A stretch of 64,000 nucleotides of DNA from Mycolicibacterium mengxianglii. GTDB lineage: Bacteria; Actinomycetota; Actinomycetes; Mycobacteriales; Mycobacteriaceae. The DNA is taken from contig NZ_CP065373.1 in assembly GCF_015710575.1 (NCBI RefSeq), forward strand, positions 4,526,001 through 4,590,000. Direction: 5' to 3'. The position numbers and the translations under genes are program-made. Positions within the stretch are counted from its first letter, which is position 1, and each line of letters begins with the position of its first letter. Below the pieces are notes generated by a model. That model was not told the origin of the DNA and did no database searches. It worked only from the letters and a program-made list of their open reading frames with translations. Positions 1 to 9,209 of this stretch are shown piece after piece.

Positions 1-762
1 TACGAGCGCGAGGACATGACGCTCGAGGAAGCGCAGCTCGCCAAGATCGATCTCGCCCTGGGCAAGCTGGACCTGCACCCCGGCATGACACTGCTGGACG
101 TCGGCTGCGGCTGGGGCGCGATGATGAAACGGGCGGTCGAGCGCTACGACGTCAACGTCATCGGGCTCACGCTCAGCAAGAATCAGCGCGAGCTGGGCCA
201 GCAGATCCTCGATGGCATCGACACCACCCGGTCGAGGCAGGTCATGCTGCGGGGCTGGGAGGAATTCGATCAGCCGGTGGACCGGATCGTCAGCATCGAG
301 GCCTTCGAAGCGTTCCCGAAGGAGCGCTACAAGGCCTTCTTCGACCTGTGCTACCGGATCATGCCGGGCGACGGCCGGATGGTGCTGCAGACCATCATGG
401 GTCACCCGCTGAAGCGCTGGCCCGAGTTGGGTGTGCCGATCACCATGAGTGATCTGCGGTTCATGCGTTTCATCGCCAAGGAGATCTTCCCCGGCGGGTC
501 GGTGCCCTGCGACGAGGACGTCATCGCGTTCTCCACCGGCGCCGGTTTCAGCGTCGAGCGTCAGCAGGACCTCACGCCGGACTACGTGCGGACGCTTGCC
601 ACCTGGGCCGAAAACCTGGAAGCCACCCGTGACCAGGCGATCGCGGTGACCTCCGAGGAGGTCTACGACCGTTACATGAAGTACCTGCTCGGTTGCTCGG
701 ATTTCTTCAACCGCAATGTCAGCTACGTCGGTCAGTTCACCCTGGTCAAGGGTGGCCAGTAG
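1..762 (+). CDS. Mycolic acid cyclopropane synthase/methyltransferase, UmaA-like (5' partial)
   Basis: SAM-dependent enzyme of the CmaA/PcaA/MmaA/UmaA family that modifies double bonds of meromycolate chains. The frame is open from base 1 (YERED, then MTLEEAQ), so about 60 N-terminal residues lie outside the window. Visible are the SAM-binding motif LLDVGCGWG, the GLTLSKNQ block, EEFDQPVDRIVSIEAFEAF, and the C-terminal GCSDFF and QFTLVKG. The EAFEAF segment and MSDLRFMRFIAKEIFPGG are closer to remembered UmaA than to PcaA or CmaA2, where EHF is usual, but the paralogue cannot be fixed here. The gene is convergent with fadB2, with only 3 bp between the stops. Confidence 0.88.
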   Translation, partial: YEREDMTLEEAQLAKIDLALGKLDLHPGMTLLDVGCGWGAMMKRAVERYDVNVIGLTLSKNQRELGQQILDGIDTTRSRQVMLRGWEEFDQPVDRIVSIEAFEAFPKERYKAFFDLCYRIMPGDGRMVLQTIMGHPLKRWPELGVPITMSDLRFMRFIAKEIFPGGSVPCDEDVIAFSTGAGFSVERQQDLTPDYVRTLATWAENLEATRDQAIAVTSEEVYDRYMKYLLGCSDFFNRNVSYVGQFTLVKGGQ

Positions 763-765
763 GCC

Positions 766-1620
766 TCAGTACGTGTAGAAGCCGTGGCCGGACTTCTTGC
801 CGAGCCGGCCGGCTTCGACCATTCGCAGCAGCAGCGACGGCGCGGCGTAGAGCGGCTCCTTGAATTCGTCGAACAGTTTGTCGGCGATCAGCTTCAAGGT
901 GTCCAGCCCGACGAGGTCGGACAACCGCAGCGGTCCCATCGGGTGTGACAGTCCGGCGACGACGGCCTTGTCGACGTCCTCGATGGTGGCGACGCCGGCT
1001 TCGACCATCCGGACGGCCGAGAGCAGGTACGGCACCAGCAGGAAATTCACCACGAAGCCGGAACGATCCGAACACCGCACGACCTGCTTGCCCAGCACCT
1101 CGGAGGCGAACTGCTCGGTACGTGCCGCGGCTTCCTCGGTGGTGACCAGCGTGCTGACCAGCTCGACGAGCGGCAGCACCGGAACCGGGTTGAAGAAGTG
1201 CAGGCCGACTACGCGGCCCGGGTTCTTGGTGGCCGAAGCGATCTTCATGATCGGAATGCTGGAGGTGTTCGACGCGAGCACGGCGTCGGGATCGGTGATC
1301 ACGGCGTCGAGTTCGGCGAACACCTTGGCCTTGACGTTCTCGTCTTCGACGATCGCCTCGATGACCAGCTGACGGTCGGCCATGTCGGCCAGCGATGTGG
1401 TGAACGACAGCCGTGCCAGCGTCGCGTCGCGGTCCTGCTCGGAGAGCTTGCCCTTGGCCACTGCGCGGTCGAACGACTTCGTCAGCCGGTCACGACCCGC
1501 GTTGACCAGTTCCTCCGTCGGCTCGAACACCAGGACCTGGGCCCCGGCTCTGACGCACACCTCCGCGATGCCCCCGCCCATCTGCCCGGCGCCGACAACC
1601 CCAACCCGCTCAATACTCAC
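766..1620 (-). CDS. fadB2: 3-hydroxybutyryl-CoA dehydrogenase FadB2
   Basis: NAD(P)-dependent 3-hydroxyacyl-CoA dehydrogenase acting in beta-oxidation or C4-acyl interconversion in the cytosol. A Rossmann motif GAGQMGGGIAE lies at residues 8-18. The family motifs ASNTSSIPI, GLHFFNPVP with the catalytic His, and SHPMGPLRLSDL follow, and the protein ends KKSGHGFYTY. It is 284 aa, the normal length. I chose the GTG at 1620 because AGGAGA lies 5 bases upstream; a longer frame back to 1656 lacks such support. It lies just downstream of icl on the same strand, as in M. tuberculosis (icl1-fadB2), linking C2 and fatty acid use. Confidence 0.93.
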   Translation of the reverse strand: MSIERVGVVGAGQMGGGIAEVCVRAGAQVLVFEPTEELVNAGRDRLTKSFDRAVAKGKLSEQDRDATLARLSFTTSLADMADRQLVIEAIVEDENVKAKVFAELDAVITDPDAVLASNTSSIPIMKIASATKNPGRVVGLHFFNPVPVLPLVELVSTLVTTEEAAARTEQFASEVLGKQVVRCSDRSGFVVNFLLVPYLLSAVRMVEAGVATIEDVDKAVVAGLSHPMGPLRLSDLVGLDTLKLIADKLFDEFKEPLYAAPSLLLRMVEAGRLGKKSGHGFYTY

Positions 1621-1718
1621 TGTGTCTCCTCGACTCTGCACGGTCTCCGGCAGCACTCAGGCCCCGCCCGCGAACGCGGACGGGGCCTGAGGCTATCAAC
1701 TCTGTGGCTTGCGCCGGC

Positions 1719-3005
1719 TCAGTGGAACTGGCCTTCTTCGGTCGAGCCCGCCAGTGCAGTCGTCGACGAAGTGGGGTCGACGGTGGTGGCGATCCGATCG
1801 AAGTAACCAGCGCCGACCTCACGCTGGTGCTTGGTGGCGGTGTAACCGCGCTCCTCGGCGGCGAACTCGCGCTCCTGCAGCTCGACGTAGGCGCTCATCT
1901 GGTTGCGGGCGTAGCCGTGGGCCAGATCGAACATCGAGTAGTTCAGGGCGTGGAAGCCGGCCAGGGTGATGAACTGGAACTTGAAGCCCATCGCGCCGAG
2001 CTCGTTCTGGAACTTGGCGATCGTCGCGTCGTCCAGGTGCTGCTTCCAGTTGAACGACGGCGAGCAGTTGTAGGCCAGCATCTGGTCGGGGAAGTCCGCC
2101 TTGACGGCCTCGGCGAACTTCTTGGCCAGCTCGAGGTCCGGGGTGCCGGTCTCCATCCAGATCAGATCGGAGTACGGGGCGTACGCCTTGGCGCGGGCGA
2201 TGCACGGCTCCACACCGTTGGTGACGTGGTAGAAGCCTTCCTTGGTCCGCTCACCGGTGATGAACGGCTGATCGCGCTCGTCGATGTCAGAGGTGATCAG
2301 CGTGGCTGCCTCGGCATCGGTGCGGGCGATGACCAGCGTCGGCACATCGGCGACGTCGGCGGCGAGCCGAGCGGAGGTCAGGGTCCGGATGTGCTGCTGC
2401 GTCGGGATCAGCACCTTGCCACCGAGGTGGCCGCACTTCTTCTCCGACGCCAGCTGATCTTCCCAGTGCGATCCGGCGACGCCGGCGGCGATCATGGCCT
2501 TCTGCAGCTCGTAGACGTTCAGCGCGCCACCGAAGCCGGCCTCACCGTCGGCGACGATCGGGGCCAGCCAGTTCTCCACGGAGGTGTCGCCCTCGACCTT
2601 GGCGATCTGGTCGGCACGCATCAGTGCGTTGTTGATGCGGCGGATGACCTGCGGCACGGAGTTGGCCGGGTACAGGCTCTGATCCGGGTACGTGTGACCC
2701 GAGAGGTTCGCGTCGCCGGCGACCTGCCAACCGGACAGGTAGATGGCCTTCAGGCCGGCGCGGACCTGCTGCACGGCCTGGTTGCCGGTCAGTGCGCCGA
2801 GCGAGTTGACGTAGTCCATGTCGTGGAGCTGCTCCCACAGGACCTCCGCGCCACGACGGGCCAAGGTGGCCTCTTCGATGACGGAGCCCTGCAAGGCGAC
2901 GACGTCCTGGGGGCTGTAGGTGCGGGTGATGCCTTTCCAGCGGGGATTGGTATCCCAGTCGTGCTGGATCTGCTCGGGTGATTTCGGCGTGCCAACGGTC
3001 GACAT
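1719..3005 (-). CDS. icl: Isocitrate lyase
   Basis: Cleaves isocitrate to glyoxylate and succinate in the glyoxylate shunt, needed for growth on acetate and fatty acids. The 428-aa length matches the short ICL1 class. The catalytic signature KKCGHLGG (active-site Cys near residue 190), the metal-binding region, and the substrate motifs NCSPSFNW and TLAGFH are all present. The ATG at 3005 has AAGGAG 6 bases upstream. The 290-bp upstream region carries RamB-like elements (see 3191), and ramB itself is two genes away, as in the M. tuberculosis Rv0465c-Rv0468 cluster. Confidence 0.97.
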   Translation of the reverse strand: MSTVGTPKSPEQIQHDWDTNPRWKGITRTYSPQDVVALQGSVIEEATLARRGAEVLWEQLHDMDYVNSLGALTGNQAVQQVRAGLKAIYLSGWQVAGDANLSGHTYPDQSLYPANSVPQVIRRINNALMRADQIAKVEGDTSVENWLAPIVADGEAGFGGALNVYELQKAMIAAGVAGSHWEDQLASEKKCGHLGGKVLIPTQQHIRTLTSARLAADVADVPTLVIARTDAEAATLITSDIDERDQPFITGERTKEGFYHVTNGVEPCIARAKAYAPYSDLIWMETGTPDLELAKKFAEAVKADFPDQMLAYNCSPSFNWKQHLDDATIAKFQNELGAMGFKFQFITLAGFHALNYSMFDLAHGYARNQMSAYVELQEREFAAEERGYTATKHQREVGAGYFDRIATTVDPTSSTTALAGSTEEGQFH

Positions 3006-3296
3006 TGACTGCTCCTTGAGGGTCTAGCGAGTGCTGCGAGTGATCGGTCAAGAGCTCTGGGTATTGCCGGGATCGCCAGCTTGTTAACACCCGAGCATCT
3101 TCACTGGTGTGCTCTTCCCAAGATGCCACTCGACATATGCGCAGGTCCAGCCATTTCGTTGCCAACTTTCGCCATGCCCTTCGCAGAACATTGCAAATGT
3201 TGCGAAGGTCACGCGTAACTGAACCGGTTCAGTTGCTACTGACCGGTAGCAAGAAGTGTGCAGGTCAGGCCGGGAAATAACAGTACGGCGGTACTG
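3006..3296. other. Intergenic region upstream of icl
   Basis: This 291-bp non-coding interval lies between the icl start (minus strand) and the 3' end of the thioesterase gene. It holds the icl ribosome-binding site and the RamB-like sequence at 3191-3207, plus a second TTGCCAAC half-element at 3159-3166. It also contains an AGTACGGCGGTACT palindrome-like stretch near 3281. I see no small gene or RNA in it. Confidence 0.6.
3191..3207. promoter_or_regulatory. Putative RamB operator upstream of icl
   Basis: TTGCAAATGTTGCGAAG matches the element upstream of ramB (4212-4228) at 14 of 17 positions. The TTGCAAA core resembles published RamB sites of Corynebacterium and Mycobacterium as I remember them. 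Assignment to RamB is inferred from this shared element and from known RamB control of icl. Confidence 0.6.
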
Positions 3297-4112
3297 TTAA
3301 AGCGCGAACAACGACGCCACGGCTTTGGTCTCGTTGCCGACGGCATATGTGAGCGTTGTAACAGTCCGATCCGAGAGCTCGGCGCCGAACGCTTCGGTGG
3401 AGCCGGCCGGATGGACGTGGGAAAGAATCTCCAGCTTGTCGCCGAGCGCGACGGGCAGGTCATGCTCGATGGTCACCCGCAACGGCCCCTGCATCAGCTC
3501 CGGATGCGAGTACAGGTAGTCCTCGATGACCGTCCAGTACACCGAGTTGTTCATGTGATCGAACAGGTCGATATCCGAAACGCGCACCGGATAGTCGCGA
3601 ACCTCTACCGCGTCCTCCCGGCTACCCGCCTTGAGGTAGGCCTTCCAGCGCAGCCGGTCGACCTCGGTGGTGCGCTGCAGCCCCTCCAGGAAGTCGTCGG
3701 AGATCCGCGCCGGGCCCTGGGTCTCCCGATTGATGTTGATCCAGAACGCTTCGGACTCCATCAAGCCGCCACCGCGCTTGCCGTCGATGCGGACCCGCAT
3801 CTCACACCACCGGTTGGACGTGCCCGAGCACCAGCGGCGCAGCCGCAGCATGTCCTGGAACTCGATCGGCCGGATCAGGTCCACCATGGTGCGCCGCACG
3901 ATCCACAGCGGGTGAGTTTCCTCGAACCCGAGCTCACGCAGGTGATCGGAGCCGATGTCCTGGATGTGACGGCAGGCGGCGTCGAACCTCAGCCGCCCGG
4001 TGCGGTCGATGTCCCCCACCCGAAGCGGCCATTGCCGGTCGAAAACGTCGGGATGAGGATCGGGCACCGGCATCAACGTCTTCGCCAGCCCCGTGCCCGT
4101 GTTGCTCACCAT
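3297..4112 (-). CDS. Acyl-ACP thioesterase family protein (FatA/FatB-like)
   Basis: A 271-aa protein of the plant-type acyl-ACP thioesterase family, likely hydrolysing acyl thioesters. Two hot-dog halves are visible. The first begins with the PLRVGDIDRTGRLRFDAACR block. The second contains VSDIDLFDHMNNSVYW, the typical catalytic DxxxHxNN-type loop around residue 190. It corresponds in position and sequence to M. tuberculosis Rv0466, between icl and ramB. The ATG at 4112 is preceded by AAGAGG 7 bases upstream; a GTG one codon later is an alternative. The natural substrate is unknown. Confidence 0.85.
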   Translation of the reverse strand: MVSNTGTGLAKTLMPVPDPHPDVFDRQWPLRVGDIDRTGRLRFDAACRHIQDIGSDHLRELGFEETHPLWIVRRTMVDLIRPIEFQDMLRLRRWCSGTSNRWCEMRVRIDGKRGGGLMESEAFWININRETQGPARISDDFLEGLQRTTEVDRLRWKAYLKAGSREDAVEVRDYPVRVSDIDLFDHMNNSVYWTVIEDYLYSHPELMQGPLRVTIEHDLPVALGDKLEILSHVHPAGSTEAFGAELSDRTVTTLTYAVGNETKAVASLFAL

Positions 4113-4211
4113 CGAACGCCTCTTCTTCGATTTGTCTGCACAGTCCTCACACGTTCCCCCAACCCAGCGCGATCATGCCAGCCTGCCAGTGTGCAGGCCA
4201 CCGGGTTGGGT

Positions 4212-4228
4212 TTGCCAACGCTGCGAAG
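4212..4228. promoter_or_regulatory. Putative RamB autoregulatory operator
   Basis: TTGCCAACGCTGCGAAG lies 19 bases upstream of the ramB -10 hexamer, where a repressor would cover the -35 region. It matches the icl upstream element at 14 of 17 bases. RamB autoregulation is reported in related organisms; the site assignment here is inference. Confidence 0.55.
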
Positions 4229-4246
4229 ATCCGATTAACACGCGGG

Positions 4247-4252
4247 TACGCT
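4247..4252 (+). promoter_or_regulatory. -10 hexamer of ramB (leaderless)
   Basis: TACGCT ends 6 bases before the GTG at 4259, so the first base of the transcript would be the first base of the start codon. There is no Shine-Dalgarno sequence. Confidence 0.65.
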
Positions 4253-4258
4253 GGCCGG

Positions 4259-5686
4259 GTGGCCAAGACCTTCGTGGGCTCGAGGGTGCGCCAGCTACGC
4301 AGCGAACGTGGTTTCAGTCAGGCGGCGCTCGCACAGATGCTGGAGATCTCACCGAGCTACCTCAACCAGATCGAGCACGATGTTCGTCCCCTCACGGTGG
4401 CAGTGCTGTTGCGCATCACCGAGGTTTTCGGGGTCGACGCCACCTTCTTCGCCTCCCAGGACGACACCCGCCTGATCGCCGAACTGCGCGAAGTGACGAT
4501 GGACCGTGATCTCGGCATCGAGGTCGACCAGTCCGAACTCGCCGACGTGGTCAGCACCCACCCGGCCGTCGCGAAGGCCATGGTGAACCTGCACCGGCGC
4601 TACCGGCTCACCACCGCCCGCCTGGCGGCCGTCACCGAGGACCGCCACGCCGACGGCAGCGGCTCGGGTTCCGGATCGGGCAACATCACCATGCCCCACG
4701 AAGAGGTCCGCGACTACTTCTACCAGCGGCAGAATTACCTGCACGAACTCGACACCGCCGCCGAGGACCTCACCGACCGGATGCGGATGCACCGCGGTGA
4801 TCTGGCCCGTGACATCGCCCAGCGCCTGGCCCACGTGCACGGCGTCCGGATCGTCCGGCGCATCGACCTCGGCAGTTCGGTCCTGCACCGCTACGACCCG
4901 GAGACCAAGACACTGGAGATGAGCGCACATCTCTCCGGCGGACAGCAGGTCTTCAAGCTCGCCGTGGAGCTGGCGTATCTGGAATTCGGCGATCTGATCG
5001 ACAATCTGGTCACCGAAGGAAACTTCACCAGTGACGAGTCCCGGACCCTGGCCCGCCTCGGCCTGGCCAACTACTTCGCCGCGGCGGCGGTCCTGCCCTA
5101 CCGCCAGTTCCACGACGTCGCCGAGAACTTCCGCTACGACATCGAACGACTCTCGGCTTTCTACTCGGTGAGTTACGAGACGATCGCCCACCGGCTCTCG
5201 ACCCTGCAGCGGCCGTCGATGCGCGGAGTCCCGCTGTCGTTCATCCGCGTGGACCGGGCGGGCAACATGTCAAAACGCCAGTCCGCTACCGGTTTCCACT
5301 TCTCGTCGTCCGGGGGTACCTGCCCGCTGTGGAACGTCTACGAGACCTTCGCCAACCCGGGCAAGATCTTGGTGCAGATCGCCCAGATGCCCGACGGGCG
5401 GCACTACATGTGGGTGGCCCGCACCGTGGAGCGGCGCGCGTCGCGCTACGGTCAGCCCGGTAAGACGTTCGCGATCGGGTTGGGCTGCGAGCTGCGGCAC
5501 GCACACCGGCTCGTCTATTCGGAGGGACTGGACTTGTCCGGCAACATCGCCACCCCGATCGGCGCCGGCTGCCGGGTCTGCGAGCGGGACAATTGTCCGC
5601 AGCGCGCGTTCCCCGCACTGGGCCGCGCCCTTGATCTCGACGAGCACCGCAGCACGGTGTCGCCCTATCTGGTGAAGCACCCGTGA
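4259..5686 (+). CDS. ramB: Short-chain fatty acid/acetate metabolism regulator RamB
   Basis: A 475-aa transcription regulator of the XRE/ScfR-RamB family controlling icl and acetate metabolism genes. An N-terminal helix-turn-helix (residues about 5-60, GFSQAALAQMLEISPSYLNQ) is followed by a large sensor region. A Cys cluster lies near the C-terminus (GAGCRVCERDNCPQRAFPA). The sequence is nearly colinear with M. tuberculosis Rv0465c. The GTG start at 4259 agrees with that protein and with a leaderless promoter; an upstream frame from 4175 has no support. An extended Gly-Ser linker (GSGSGSGSGN) around residue 140 is longer than in M. tuberculosis. Confidence 0.95.
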   Translation: MAKTFVGSRVRQLRSERGFSQAALAQMLEISPSYLNQIEHDVRPLTVAVLLRITEVFGVDATFFASQDDTRLIAELREVTMDRDLGIEVDQSELADVVSTHPAVAKAMVNLHRRYRLTTARLAAVTEDRHADGSGSGSGSGNITMPHEEVRDYFYQRQNYLHELDTAAEDLTDRMRMHRGDLARDIAQRLAHVHGVRIVRRIDLGSSVLHRYDPETKTLEMSAHLSGGQQVFKLAVELAYLEFGDLIDNLVTEGNFTSDESRTLARLGLANYFAAAAVLPYRQFHDVAENFRYDIERLSAFYSVSYETIAHRLSTLQRPSMRGVPLSFIRVDRAGNMSKRQSATGFHFSSSGGTCPLWNVYETFANPGKILVQIAQMPDGRHYMWVARTVERRASRYGQPGKTFAIGLGCELRHAHRLVYSEGLDLSGNIATPIGAGCRVCERDNCPQRAFPALGRALDLDEHRSTVSPYLVKHP

Positions 5687-6231
5687 CCGCCGAACCGGCA
5701 CGGGTGCCCGCATCCAGCGGCCTCCGCGACGTCGGCCCCATCAACTGGGCAATCTGCCGGCTCGGCGCCCGCGGAATCCGCGCGCCGGAGTTCCACCTGT
5801 TCAATGCCCTGTCACGGCACTCGTCGCTGTTCTGGGCGTGGCTGCCGTTCTCCGGGGTGCTGCTCTACTGGGGCCGGCTGTCGCGGTACGACGCGGAGCT
5901 GGTGATCCTGCGGGTGGGGCATCTGCGGGAGTGCGAATACGAACTCCAGCAGCACCGCCGATTGGCGCGCTCCCGCGGCGTCGATGCGGCGTTGCAGGCC
6001 AAGGTGTTCCAGGGACCGCACGCCGACGGCCTGTCCGACAAGCAGCGTGTGCTACTGACCGCCACCGACGAGTTCGTGCTCCAACGGCGGGTGACCCCGG
6101 AAACCTGGGCCCGACTCGCCGGTTACCTCAATACCAAGCAACTCATTGAATTCTGTTTACTGGCAGGCCAATACGACACCCTGGCGGCGACCATGAACAC
6201 GCTGCAACTGCCGCTGGACTTCCCCGACTAG
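5683..6231 (+). CDS. Carboxymuconolactone decarboxylase (AhpD-like) family protein
   Basis: A 182-aa all-helical protein of the CMD/AhpD fold, matching the gene that follows ramB in M. tuberculosis (Rv0464c). The core is ELVILRVGHLRECEYELQQHRRLAR, where the usual CxxC redox pair is replaced by E-C-E-Y. Only one Cys remains, so classic peroxidase-reductant chemistry is doubtful. The GTG start overlaps the ramB stop by 4 bp, indicating translational coupling. Its TAG stop shares the CTAG with the convergent secreted-protein gene. The substrate is unknown. Confidence 0.8.
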   Translation: MTAEPARVPASSGLRDVGPINWAICRLGARGIRAPEFHLFNALSRHSSLFWAWLPFSGVLLYWGRLSRYDAELVILRVGHLRECEYELQQHRRLARSRGVDAALQAKVFQGPHADGLSDKQRVLLTATDEFVLQRRVTPETWARLAGYLNTKQLIEFCLLAGQYDTLAATMNTLQLPLDFPD

Positions 6232-7235
6232 CGGGGCTGGGTTGGGGTCGCGTCACTCACGGGAGTGGGCGCGTCGGTCGGTACGGCCTCGGTGCCGCCG
6301 AACGTCGACGTCCCGTCCGGAGACACCTTGAACCCCTCCGTGTGCCCTGCCAGAGTGCCGTAACACGCCACGCCACCTTCGAGGGACATACAGGTGGCAC
6401 CTATGCCGCTGACGCGATATCCGGTGGGCAGGTGGCGAATCGGGCCGGGGTAGGCCGGGCGGTCGTATTTCGGGGTGTCGGTCCGGCGCATCCCGACCGG
6501 TCCGGGCAGTTGAGCGAAGATCTCGTTCTCCCCCCCGGTGACGCCGGGCAGTTTCCCGTTGCAGCCCACCTCGCCACCGCTGTACGTGGCGATGGTGCAC
6601 GTCAACCCGTCACCGACGGTGAACACCGGGAACATGTTCTTCGGTCCGGCCCCGACGATGTAGCTGTCATCGCCGACCACGAAATCCTTCGGATCCGGGA
6701 AGCCTTCGGGCAAACCGGGGGTGGCGGGGCCGATGCCCGTCCTGTCGGCGGAGATCTCCATCCACTGCGCTGCCGGGCCGGAACCCTTGGTGCACAACGT
6801 CTCCGGTCCCTCGCCGACCGCACATTCGAAATCCTGGTAGACGATCTTGCTGCCCACCGGCAGCACCGGGGCAGCGCCGCCGGACGTCTTCACGAACTGC
6901 ATGTTCGCCGTCGCCCGCAGACCGCCTTGGTCGCCGTCGGCGGCAAGCACGATCTCGTTCACCCCAGCCCGGGTGTTCGGCAGCCGTCCGTCGCAGCCTG
7001 CCGTGCCGTGGGCCGGGCGGATCGCGCACAGCAGTCCGTCCGGGGTCTGGAAGTACACCTCACCCTGAGCCACCAGGTTGTCGACAAAACCCTCGGCCGG
7101 AACCACCCGGAACGTGCTGAGATCGGGAGCTGCCGAACCCGCCGTCGCGGGCGTCAGCGGTTCCGCCGCGGCCGGGGCCGCGACGGCACCGGCGAGCACG
7201 ATCAGCCCGGACGCCGCCAGGGCGGCCAACCGCAT
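6228..7235 (-). CDS. Secreted protein of unknown function
   Basis: A 335-aa protein with a clear Sec signal peptide (MRLAALAASG, hydrophobic core, cleavage near AAPAAAEP at about residue 25). The mature part contains two related blocks with paired Cys: PDGLLCAIRPAHGTAGCDGRLP near residue 70 and GDGLTCTIATYSGGEVGCNGKLPG near residue 215. A third Cys pair lies at ATCMSLEGGVACYGTL. This suggests repeated disulphide-bonded domains. The ATG at 7235 lies 2 bp after the lpdC stop, so it is probably co-transcribed with lpdC. I do not recognise an enzymatic motif. Confidence 0.75.
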   Translation of the reverse strand: MRLAALAASGLIVLAGAVAAPAAAEPLTPATAGSAAPDLSTFRVVPAEGFVDNLVAQGEVYFQTPDGLLCAIRPAHGTAGCDGRLPNTRAGVNEIVLAADGDQGGLRATANMQFVKTSGGAAPVLPVGSKIVYQDFECAVGEGPETLCTKGSGPAAQWMEISADRTGIGPATPGLPEGFPDPKDFVVGDDSYIVGAGPKNMFPVFTVGDGLTCTIATYSGGEVGCNGKLPGVTGGENEIFAQLPGPVGMRRTDTPKYDRPAYPGPIRHLPTGYRVSGIGATCMSLEGGVACYGTLAGHTEGFKVSPDGTSTFGGTEAVPTDAPTPVSDATPTQPR

Positions 7236-7237
7236 CA

Positions 7238-8632
7238 CTAGAAATTGATCATGTGGCCGGCGAGACCGTGGAAGCACTCCTGCAGCGCCTCCGACAGCGT
7301 CGGGTGGGTGTGCACGTTGCGGGCCAACTCATTGACCGTCAGATCCCACTTCTGCGCCAGCGTCAGCTCCGGCAGCAACTCGGAGACGTCGTGGCCGATC
7401 AGGTGCCCGCCAAGGAGTTCGCCGTACTTCGAATCGGCGATCAGCTTCACGAAACCCGTCGGGTCCCCCAATCCGTGGGCCTTGCCGTTGGCGGTGAACG
7501 GGAACTTGGCGACCTTGACGTCGTAGCCCTCGTCACGTGCCTGCTGCTCGGTGAGCCCGAAGCTGGCGACCTGCGGCTGACAGAACGTCGCACGCGGCAT
7601 CATCCGGTAATCGCCCAGCGGCAGCGTCTCGGCTCCGGCGATGGTCTCGGCAGCCACCACACCCATTGCCTCGGCCACGTGCGCCAGCTGCAATTTGGCG
7701 GTCACGTCGCCGATGGCGTAGATGTGCGGCACGTTGGTGCGCATGTAGTCGTCGATGCCGATCGCCTTGCGCTCGGTCAGCTCGACTCCGGCCTTCTCCA
7801 GTCCGAAGCCCTCGACGTTGGGCGCGAAGCCGATGGCCTGCAGCACCTTGTCGGCCTTGAGCTCCTCGGATTTTCCGTCCTTGCTGACGCTGACGGTGAC
7901 CTGCTTGCCGTCGTCGTCGATGGATTCCACCTTGGTGCCGGTGAGGATCTTCACACCCAGCTTCTTGTACTGCTTTTCGATCTCCTTGGAGATCTCGGCG
8001 TCCTCGTTGGGCAGCGCGCGCGGCAGGAATTCGACGATGGTCACGTCCACGCCGTAGTTCTTCAGCACGTAGGCGAATTCCATGCCGATGGCCCCGGCGC
8101 CGGCGATGATGATCGACTTCGGCAGCTCGCGAGTCAGGATCTGCTTCTCGTAGGTGACAACGTTCTCGCTCAGCGAGGTGCCCGGCACCAGCCGGGTGCT
8201 GCTTCCGGTGGAGATGATCGCGTTGTCGAAGGTGACGGTCTCGGTGCCGCCGTCGTTCAGGTCGACTTCGACGGTGTGGTCGTCGGTGAACTTGCCGTAG
8301 CCATTGATCTCGGTGATCTTGTTCTTCTTCATCAGGAAGTGCACACCGGCAACGCGGCCCTCGGCGACCTTGCGGCTGCGGTCGAAGGCTGCCCCGAAAT
8401 CGAAGCTGGCCTCCCCGCTGATCCCGAAGGTCTTGGCTTCCTTGGTGAAGATGTGGGCGATCTCTGCGTTGCGCAGCAGCGCCTTGGACGGGATGCACCC
8501 GACGTTCAGGCAGACACCGCCCCAGTACTTGGGTTCGATGATGGCGATGTTCAATCCCAGCTGAGCGGCGCGAATAGCGGCGACATATCCACCGGGTCCG
8601 GCTCCGAGCACGACGACGTCATAGTGAGTCAC
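7238..8632 (-). CDS. lpdC: Dihydrolipoamide dehydrogenase (E3)
   Basis: FAD-dependent E3 component shared by pyruvate, 2-oxoglutarate and branched-chain ketoacid dehydrogenase complexes, and in mycobacteria by the lipoamide peroxidase system. It is 464 aa, identical in length to M. tuberculosis LpdC. It shows the FAD motif [17 protein letters not shown], the redox disulphide [13 protein letters not shown] (residues about 41-46), the NAD motif [13 protein letters not shown] and the C-terminal His-Glu pair in [11 protein letters not shown]. The GTG at 8632 is chosen because of the leaderless promoter; the frame extends to 8737 without support. Confidence 0.97.
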   Translation of the reverse strand: MTHYDVVVLGAGPGGYVAAIRAAQLGLNIAIIEPKYWGGVCLNVGCIPSKALLRNAEIAHIFTKEAKTFGISGEASFDFGAAFDRSRKVAEGRVAGVHFLMKKNKITEINGYGKFTDDHTVEVDLNDGGTETVTFDNAIISTGSSTRLVPGTSLSENVVTYEKQILTRELPKSIIIAGAGAIGMEFAYVLKNYGVDVTIVEFLPRALPNEDAEISKEIEKQYKKLGVKILTGTKVESIDDDGKQVTVSVSKDGKSEELKADKVLQAIGFAPNVEGFGLEKAGVELTERKAIGIDDYMRTNVPHIYAIGDVTAKLQLAHVAEAMGVVAAETIAGAETLPLGDYRMMPRATFCQPQVASFGLTEQQARDEGYDVKVAKFPFTANGKAHGLGDPTGFVKLIADSKYGELLGGHLIGHDVSELLPELTLAQKWDLTVNELARNVHTHPTLSEALQECFHGLAGHMINF

Positions 8633-8639
8633 GCACCCC

Positions 8640-8645
8640 AGCCTA
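8640..8645 (-). promoter_or_regulatory. -10 hexamer of lpdC (leaderless)
   Basis: Read on the minus strand, TAGGCT ends 7 bases before the GTG at 8632, placing transcription start on the start codon. Confidence 0.65.
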
Positions 8646-8672
8646 ATGGGCAGGTGTTTGCGTTGTTTGCGC

Positions 8673-9209
8673 CTAGGGAGATACCCAGCCGAAGACGAAC
8701 ATCCCGTACAGGACCGCGGCAGCGACACCGGCGGCACACGGCGCAGTCAGCACCGCGATCGCCGTCGCCGAAAGCATCGGCCGCTGATCGGGCAGTGACA
8801 ACAGCAGCGCGCTCAGCACACAGACGATGACGTACATCAGGACACTGACCTCGACCCACGTCTTGTCCGGCGACTGGAACCACCAGAAGTACAGGCCGAG
8901 CCCGATGGCAGCGGCGACCACCCAGACACCGCACAGCACCGGCACGAGTTTCCATATCTTGAGGAACTGGTACTGACCAGGCACCGCGACCGGGTGTGCG
9001 GGGACGGCAACGCGTTCAGGCCCGGGCTCTGGCGTCCACTGCCGCTCTGCCAGCAGCACGTCGGTGGGGGCCGGGACCTTTGCCGGTTCCTTTGCCGGTT
9101 CGGCATCGGCCCGCGGCGCCATCGGCTCCGGATGCGGTCCGGTGTCGAAGATCGGCGCCCAGTGCGGTTGGGTAAGTGGCATCGCACCGGTATCCGGGCG
9201 GTCAGGCAC
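8673..9209 (-). CDS. Conserved membrane protein with proline-rich N-terminus
   Basis: A 178-aa protein. Residues 1-80 are hydrophilic and Pro/Ala/Glu-rich, with a short repeated unit ([10 protein letters not shown]). Residues about 88-175 form three hydrophobic segments ([60 protein letters not shown]). It resembles the membrane protein upstream of lpdC in M. tuberculosis (Rv0461). The GTG at 9209 overlaps the preceding gene by 8 bp; an ATG at 9182 is an alternative. The function is unknown. Confidence 0.72.
   Translation of the reverse strand: MPDRPDTGAMPLTQPHWAPIFDTGPHPEPMAPRADAEPAKEPAKVPAPTDVLLAERQWTPEPGPERVAVPAHPVAVPGQYQFLKIWKLVPVLCGVWVVAAAIGLGLYFWWFQSPDKTWVEVSVLMYVIVCVLSALLLSLPDQRPMLSATAIAVLTAPCAAGVAAAVLYGMFVFGWVSP

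Noticed and set aside
1704..2981. Long open frame opposite isocitrate lyase
   Set aside because: It mirrors the icl codons on the other strand, is rich in Val/Gly/Asp repeats typical of antisense GC-rich frames, and has no recognisable domain.
7253..8830. 525-codon frame opposite lpdC
   Set aside because: Antisense artefact of high GC content; lpdC on the other strand has every expected motif.
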